Shown: in pieces, positions 57,284 through 64,000 of the stretch
How positions within the stretch are numbered: the first letter of the stretch is position 1
How the letters are laid out: every line of letters begins with the position of its first letter
Source: Theropithecus gelada
Lineage: Eukaryota; Chordata; Mammalia; Primates; Cercopithecidae
Direction of reading: 5' to 3'
DNA length: 64,000 nucleotides
Assembly (NCBI RefSeq): GCF_003255815.1
Contig: NC_037673.1
Coordinates: forward strand, 160,620,793 to 160,684,792
Notes under the pieces: model-generated
The model's input: the letters and a program-made list of their open reading frames with translations, nothing else
What the model was told of the DNA's origin: nothing
The model's database searches: none
Position numbers and translations under genes: made by a program

Positions 57284-57592
57284 GACCAGGCACTGTGGCT
57301 CATGCCTGTCATCCCAGAACTTTGGGAGGCCAGGAACAGTGGATCACTTGAGGTCAGAAATTCAAGACCAGCCTGGCCAATGTGATGAAACCCTGTCTCT
57401 ATTAAAAATATAAAAATTAGCTGGGTGGTAGCAGGTGCCTGTTATCCCAGCTACTCGGGGGGCTGAGACAGGAGAATCACTTGAACCCCGGAGGCGGAAG
57501 TTGCAGTGAGCTGAGATTGGGCCACTGCACTCCAGCCTGGGCGACAAAGCAAGACTCCATCCCCAAAACAAAAAAAAAAAACACACACAGTT
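57284..57592 (+). mobile_element. Alu (AluJ/S-type)
   Basis: Diverged Alu from 'gaccaggcactgtggctcat' to an A-rich/CA tail. Flanking 'acacatagt' and 'acacacagt' may be an eroded target duplication. Confidence 0.94.
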
Positions 57593-58690
57593 ATTTTCAG
57601 GAGGCAGCCTAAACAGCTAAGAAACTAGTTGCTTATGGGAGGTAGGAGGCCACATTATTATGGAAGAGTTGATGTGTACATTCACCTACTCTGCCACTTG
57701 TCAGTTGCATCTTTGCCAACTGAAACTGTTTTGAAAAATACTTGTATCAACAATTAAATAAACCACCTCTGATATTTAGAAATCTTTCCTTAGCTTCCTA
57801 CTTGATACTTCGCACATTTTCTCCCACGTCGCAAGTTTCTCCTCTCAATTAACCAAAGGCAAGAATGAATTTTTTCAAAACTCAAACCTATACATTTAGA
57901 AAGAAAAACACCAGCCCGAGGGTAAATTCATTCACACTGGTGTGTAATACAGACCACTTCTTTGCAAAGCCCAGAAAGTGCTGATCACGCTCCTGGCCTC
58001 AATAGAAGATACAGATCATTAAAGCTCATCCCAGTGTCTGTAGCTAGGTTGTTTATTACGAAAGTAAGAATCACTAACATGTCCTCTTTGTTAGAACCAT
58101 AAATCTGAAACCTCTCTTTATTAAAACTGAGATTTGACAACTGCAATACCATAGCTCCCCCTGCTGTTCTGATGCATATTGTCAGCTGCCTTTGGCAAAA
58201 TCATTTTATGCCTTTCCCTTCCATTCAGCCCTCCTCGGAGCTGTTTCTGATATCTAAGTTTCCGTTTGCTTCTTAATTCTTCATCTCACCTCCCTGTGCT
58301 ATTTAGCAACCCAATGGCAATTTGGAAATCGATTTTTTATGATCCTCACGTTAATATCATCTTTCACACTCAGGCAGTGTTGGAATGATTCTACTTTTAT
58401 TTAAGATCATTTCAACTGCTCTGCTAGAGCAGCTTGAAGCCTCAGAAATGGAGTTTCTACTTGCATGGACCCCTCATACATACCTCCCTGCACACACATA
58501 CAGTAGTTAAACAAACTGGAAACAAAGGAAGGGTACATAACAGCCAAAAATGTTGCTAAGAACTTTATAAAGCAACGACAGAGCAGCATCAAAGCATTTG
58601 CAAATGCTTTCTCTTTCCAAATTAATACTCTGTCAGTATAAAGGAGGCCACTCCCCACTGGCTATATTTTCATTTTTATAAAGTATTTTT
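57593..58690. promoter_or_regulatory. Repeat-free block, candidate conserved regulatory DNA
   Basis: About 1.1 kb without recognised repeats and with balanced composition. The 58150-58440 part is rich in words such as 'gtcagctgcctttgg', 'gatgcatatt' and 'ctctgctagagcag'. ORF 58407-58658 (minus, 83 aa) has no motif. Regulatory role is inference only. Confidence 0.3.
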
Positions 58691-58788
58691 ATGACTGTTT
58701 AGGGAAAGCCTGTATACACACATTCCCTCCATTTTGTGTATGTAGTTTTCTTGCTCTGAGCCAACATTCCATCACCTTGGCCAAAGTT

Positions 58789-58873
58789 ATATATATATAT
58801 ATATATTTTATATATATATAAAATTTATAAATGTATTTAATTTTTATATGTATTTAATTTATATATTTAAGGT
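58789..58873. repeat. AT-rich / (TA)n low-complexity
   Basis: 85 bp made of TA alternations and repeated 'atgtatttaattt'-like units. It could be an unusually flexible or cruciform-prone site. Confidence 0.9.
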
Positions 58874-59089
58874 TTGGCTTGACATATATTTTGGAAGGTG
58901 CCTGGAGTATAAGTTACGGGTGACTGCAGAATCCTGATCTGGTAGGCTCTAGATCCTGAAGGCATTTTTCCTAAGTTAAAATTATGCATATATAGAAGAT
59001 AAGGAACATGTGTGTACCCCTTGTCAGGGATAGATGGCAGGCTAAGGAACCAATTTTAAGAAGACTAAGTGGGCCTGCTATCTGGTATT

Positions 59090-59245
59090 TGTAATCATCA
59101 ACCTCCATGTATGCCTCACCACTGGACTAGAAGCTACTTGAAGACAAACATTGTAAATTGTTCTCCAGCTGTTTCAGCATCAGTACAGAAAGCATTTTAT
59201 GAATCTTGTGTGGTTGAGAGAATTAATGCATGAATGAACACTGCA
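59090..59245 (+). repeat. L2 LINE 3' relic
   Basis: 'actggactagaagctacttg', 'aagacaaacattgtaaattg', 'tcagtacagaaagcatttta' and 'atgcatgaatgaac' follow the L2 3' end. Confidence 0.6.
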
Positions 59246-60640
59246 GACCCTTACAACCCTGTTAGGCAATATCGTTCCTTTCTAGACTAATCTTGCAGGC
59301 TCTATTCAAAAATAAAGCCAGAGGAAATTAGGGTTTCAATCATTAGCTTTCCACAGCATATTTAGTTTGTTTTGTGTACATTTTCTCAAGCAACAGGCAT
59401 TGTGTGAGACTTTGCTTTTGTAAAATATCCTACAGAATTATTGGGGGAGAGATATGAAATATGTTATCAGATTCAAAAAGTACATAAGATAACCTGGAAG
59501 GCAAAACCAAACCACAAAGGAAACCATATATAAAACATTTAATTTCCAAATTGTACTTTACAAATAAGCATTTTACAATTTTGATTAATCAATAGTTATC
59601 AGCCAATCTTTGTGGCTTGTTTTATTTGAGCAAAGCACAATGCTGATGTAGTTTTTAGGAACTGCCGACCTAGATGGGTGAAACAGTAAACCCTGGGGCT
59701 GATGCTATCAAAGGGCTTGTAAAACAGCATTTTCTGGATAGCCCATCATCTAATATGGTGCAATATGCAAGGTCTGCTTTCAGCTAGAACCAAATGTAAA
59801 AATTACAATTTTTATCAAAGAGCAAGCATGCCAAAGCCCTCTCCTGCTGCTGCAGCACTGGGCAAATGCAGGCCATGAGACCAAAAGCCAATGACCAAGG
59901 AAGGTTAAGGAAACACAGAACAGAACAAAAGCAAAGGCTATGAGACAGAGTAAAATCACATTGACAAATAGTTAAAGCTAGGAGCCCTCTTGTGTGATAA
60001 TACCTGGAGCACATTGAAGGAACGTGTGCAGTTGTTACAGTATGGCTTTAATAGGTACTTTCCAATCATGGCAGATGAAGAATGCATATTCTGCTGTTAT
60101 TTTGTTGTTTGTCAAGTAGTATGTCAAATATAGGATGATAGTAAAACAAAATTAAATACCGTATGCCCCCATGCTTTTTTATTCCCATCGCTAGATAGAA
60201 CTGCTGAGAACAATTTCATACATTTAATTTTAAGTCATTAAAAAAATAAGTTTAATAAGCTTAAAAACATAGAATCATTGTGTAATCATTTCTCTTGCTC
60301 CCTCTGTGTGCATACATGTGTAGATGTGGTTTTTTAAATATAAAAGAGAATTTGTGACATTGATATTAACATCCATAGAATTAAGTCACCATTCTTACAG
60401 AGGGATAAAAGACAAACATACTGATTATGAGGGACACAAAGAAGAATTAGCAGACCCTAAATTATAGAAGGTAGCAAAAAGGGAGATAATTTCTTTACCA
60501 TGAATGTAATTAGGAAATACACAAATTCCTTAGTGAATAAGACTTTAAAATGCATGTTAGATTTAAAACTCTATTGGCTTTATCTATAATGTATCTGTTT
60601 TATTTTCTATATCATAATCATGTTTTATATTGTATATCAT
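59246..60640. other. No gene or repeat recognised
   Basis: Repeat-poor. A minus-strand ORF of 76 aa at 59784-60014 has no motif. 59780-60100 has fairly complex sequence and could hold conserved elements. Confidence 0.4.
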
Positions 60641-60666
60641 ATGCTATATACACACATACACACATA
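60641..60666. repeat. (CA)n-like low complexity
   Basis: Interrupted tatacacacatacacacata tract. Confidence 0.8.
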
Positions 60667-63600
60667 TTCCTTACTGTAAATTTAGTCATTCTCAATCTTA
60701 AATTCCCAAGTTGAAATATTCTTTAACATAGTATTAGACTCAGAAAACCCCACCTGATCATTACTGCCAACATTCTGGTTCCTAATGCGATGCAAACTAG
60801 GAAACCCTCACCTGTCACAATGTTTCTCTAACAGAGTTTATTCTTCTAAATATACTTGAATCATAATTATGACAGCATTTCCTCCATTGTTGTTCCTTGG
60901 AAGATTTTACCTGGGGATATTAATAGGGCAGCTATGGGGAAAAAGGTGTTTCATGTACAAATAAGTTTGGGAAAGAGGGGTGAAGCAAATTTTAACAGTG
61001 GTTCAGGAATTCTGAACCTCAATATGATACTAATACTCATTATACATGCCAAATGTTTATTATGCATGCCAGAGGAATGCATAATATACCCAGTCTTCAA
61101 CGTGATTATTTGTCCGGGAGCCTTATTTTGAGCCATGGACCTGTTTGCATCATCTAGTGTTTGTGTTTGATGGAATCCAGTTTGGGAAATGTTTTAGTCC
61201 TAATAGTATAGGGTGCATTAAGTTTTTAAGACTGGGGCAATCCATCAGGGAGTATATTCTGGGAAAATTCAAGCTGAGACATACTTTAAAGGAAGTAAGA
61301 AAAACTCTGTAATTTGTATATTTATAAAAATAAGACCATCTTTAAGTTGCAGTAAATTTTGTTGTTTGTTCCTTATTAATACTAGAGCACCAATGACTTT
61401 TACCTTCAGTATCAGTTTGGAGACAAACCACTAAAAGTTGCAAGAGTTCAAAATGTAACTTGGCAGTAATGCTAACAATGCAATGCCTACTGCACAAAGT
61501 TTATGTCTATCTTTGTGAATCAAAATAGCTTTTGTATGATTTTCTTATTTCAAAATAACTAACATTTTTATTTCATTTTAAGTAGAGCTTCTTCTCTTTC
61601 AAGTATATGTTAGTTTCAAGAAAAGAGCTCACAGCTGAGCCCAGATTTAGTCATTTGAATCCTTTTTATCCATCGGTGATAGAAAACTTTCATATTTTTA
61701 CAATATATGTAGTATTAAATACTCCTCTGAATATTTTGGACCATTTCTATTTGGTGATTATCCATCTAGCAGTACTCGTTAAGTAGATGTGTTTTTACAC
61801 CTTTGTCCACGATTACTCTAAAAAGAGAAAATCTGTTAACTGGTAGCAAATCTACTTAGAATAAAAGCATGTTGCCATTGAAATCTATTTCATTGATTTC
61901 AATGGATAGTATTTATTTTTATTTCATAAATTCCACTAGAATTGAACAATTTGTCAAGTACAAAATGGTAAGGAACATGGATTTATGTAAAGGCTACATT
62001 ACAAAAATTAAATGTAATCCTTTCTCAAAGTCATGAAACTCACCATTTTACATGATTAGCTTCTAGACTAATAAAAATGACTTCTGAAAGAAAAAAAAAT
62101 GTTTGTTTTCCATTCATTTGATAATAAATAAATGAATGAATGCAGAAAAACAGAACCGAATTCATTATGTTATGCTAAAGACAAACTTATCTATTAAATG
62201 ATTTAACATATGTAAAGCATTAACATTTCTCATGCAATATTATTTCTGTTCCTCTGTCTTCATCCTTATAAACAAAAATAAATTCTCAAAGCTTCAGTTC
62301 ACAAATCTTTTTTTTTTTTTTTAAAGTGTCAATAACACCAGTAAATCATGATTTGTGTGAATAGAAACAATGGTGTAATACTGGTAATAAAATGTCAGCT
62401 GACATCTATTGGGCACCTATTGTATATTGACAACTGTAACACCCTGTTTTTCCCCTTGTTGCATGGTGAGATCTAGGATTCACATTTGTTGCCCAGGAAC
62501 ATTTTTACATCAAGCCAGAGTGTGTGGAGCCAGCCCAACCTGAGCTATAAGGATTAAAATGGCAGAGAGGTTGTTTCCTCAAAAGAAATATTGGAAGTCC
62601 ATTACCAAAATGAGGATAATTTATACTTTGCAGGAAAATCATGATTTTACACCTGCCAACATTTAACAAAGAATCAGTAACACATATATTTAACAGAATT
62701 TTGTTCCTCAGTTTTCTCCCACTTACGGTAATGGTATGCTAGTTTATTTAATATCATTTTTCTTGAATTCTCAACTGCTTTTGATCCTCTTCCCCATCTT
62801 CTTTGTTAGTTTTTAAATCTTATGTCTACCGTTAAAGGTGGGTACTTGCCAACTTTCTACCTCTTACCGTTGTCCGCTGCCTCTTTCTCTTAAACAACTA
62901 TTCTGGGGCAGTCAGATTGTTGTTGATGACAATATGGAGAATGGACTGAAATCTACAACAGTTTTCAAAATAAGAGCAGTAAATGTTCTTTCCAGTTCTA
63001 ACCTTTGAGAGGAGAGTTCTGATCATTCTCCTAGCAAAATGCCCAGCACCGAATCTGCATCATGTTCTCTGAAAATGGGCAAATAATATTATCCATTGAT
63101 GTTAAAACGTTTAAGGAAAAATAGACCATCAGGAATGTTTTTTGTTATTAATTAAATTTACAAATGCATCAATTAATTTTTAACCTAACAGATTTTCTGA
63201 TCACTGGTTTGGAGCAAAGATTAATGATGATTCTTTGCACATAGATATTTTCTCTTACAAAAACAAAGTGAGAAAATCTAGTATCAAATGGTTCCTATTT
63301 AAAGGTTTTCAAAGAGCCTTACTTACATTACCAAGTGAAATTAAGTTAATATTGTTATTTTCTGTTGTCAAAAGAGCAACTACTCATACAACATGTTTAT
63401 TAAAAAATTCAATGAAAACAAATTACAAATGAGAAAGAAAAGATGGAAATTTGTTTTGGAAATGTATTTTCATTGAATACTGTCATGCTCTTTTGACATT
63501 AGTTTTATTTTACCAAGCAAATTAAAAATCAAGATGTTCTGAAGAAAGTAGATGCTCATATAAAGTTGTACTACATATGCAATATAGTTTGAGCAGAAAG

Positions 63601-64000
63601 TTAAATTTTAATATATTGAACAGTTTTTATATCCACAGCAATATTCCTTTAATGGTATATTCAAGTTTGAAATCCACAAATATCAGGAAATACTATTTAA
63701 AATTTTTTCAAGTATTTAAATAAAATAACTTGTGGAAGAACTAAGAAAAAATATTGAGTCAACATTTTTTGAATTAAGAAGACACAAGTAAGCACGCTTT
63801 ATATCTAGCTAGTAGAACCAGTCATCAACAGAACACGTAGTAGCTACCTATCCTTGCAGTTGCTGCATTATATAAGGACAATTGAATTTTTATCTCCTGG
63901 GACTTACAATTAAAGACCAGTAATGATGAAGAGAAATATGGGTTGCTGCTGAATATTGGGATGACACATTTTATATCTCAATGTCCATTCTCTAAGAAAG
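60667..64000. other. Repeat-poor AT-rich DNA, no gene recognised
   Basis: About 3.3 kb. It holds a T15 run at 62308-62322, a possible MIR/L2 scrap at 62395-62450, an 11-bp perfect hairpin at 61875-61905 and a nested inverted repeat at 63366-63498. ORFs 60856-61131 and 63235-63432 have no recognisable motif. Confidence 0.4.
63366..63498. other. Nested inverted repeat, 133 bp
   Basis: Outer arms tgtcaaaagagca (63366-63378) and tgctcttttgaca (63486-63498) are perfect complements of 13 bp. Inner arms attcaatgaaaa (63407-63418) and ttttcattgaat (63467-63478) are perfect complements of 12 bp. The left side carries about 21 extra nt between the arms. It could be an old palindromic MITE with an insertion. 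No family recognised. Confidence 0.6.

Noticed and set aside
61875..61905. Perfect 11-bp hairpin with 9-nt loop
   Set aside because: Short and in AT-rich DNA; several such hairpins are expected by chance in 64 kb.

Overview
This window looks like primate, most likely human, nuclear DNA. It carries young Alu copies (AluY-type, with perfect target-site duplications), an L1PA-type LINE-1 3' end, an Hsmar1 mariner (an anthropoid-primate family) and MaLR LTRs (THE1/MST/MLT1), all on a background of ancient L2, MIR and hAT/Tigger fossils. The DNA is AT-rich. I see no CpG island, no recognisable protein-coding exon, no RNA gene other than SINEs, and no CRISPR or bacterial-type feature. It reads as an intergenic (gene-desert) or deep intronic segment. 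Family names come from memory of consensus sequences, and subfamily names are tentative.

Layout. 1-0.9 kb: two stacked LINE-1 3' ends. 1-7 kb: L2 and MIR relics in otherwise unassigned DNA. 7.36-9.26 kb: an almost full-length Hsmar1 on the minus strand, split by two Alus, with a ruined but traceable transposase gene. 9.26-9.58 kb: a segment that recurs at 16.14-16.47 kb. 12.5-15.1 kb: a complete LTR-internal-LTR MaLR element with a near-perfect 5-bp target duplication and an internal Alu. 15.5-31 kb: scattered hAT, L1M, L2, MIR, a MER20 split by an AluJ, and LTR pieces. 31-47.6 kb: a 382-bp Tigger-type element with intact TA duplications, several MER5A copies (one split by an LTR), two solo MaLR LTRs and two young AluY. 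47.6-57.6 kb: L1M, an L2 of about 1.1 kb, Alus and an MLT1-type LTR. 57.6-64 kb: repeat-poor DNA.

No set of genes works together here. The only identifiable protein-coding history is the dead mariner transposase. Long ORFs elsewhere are reverse readings of Alu, L1 or LTR sequence, or AT-rich chance ORFs. The observations most worth checking are: (a) the 320-bp intra-window duplication (9261-9578 and 16137-16469), whose first copy starts at the mariner's right end; (b) the Hsmar1 copy and its order of Alu insertions; (c) an 84-bp pre-miRNA/MITE-like hairpin at 37491-37574 and a 133-bp nested inverted repeat at 63366-63498; (d) repeat-free blocks near 5.3, 31.4, 51.5-52.7 and 57.8-58.7 kb that could be conserved regulatory DNA; and (e) an unplaced, relatively GC-rich block at 46.4-47.2 kb. 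I did not find a convincing new biological system.
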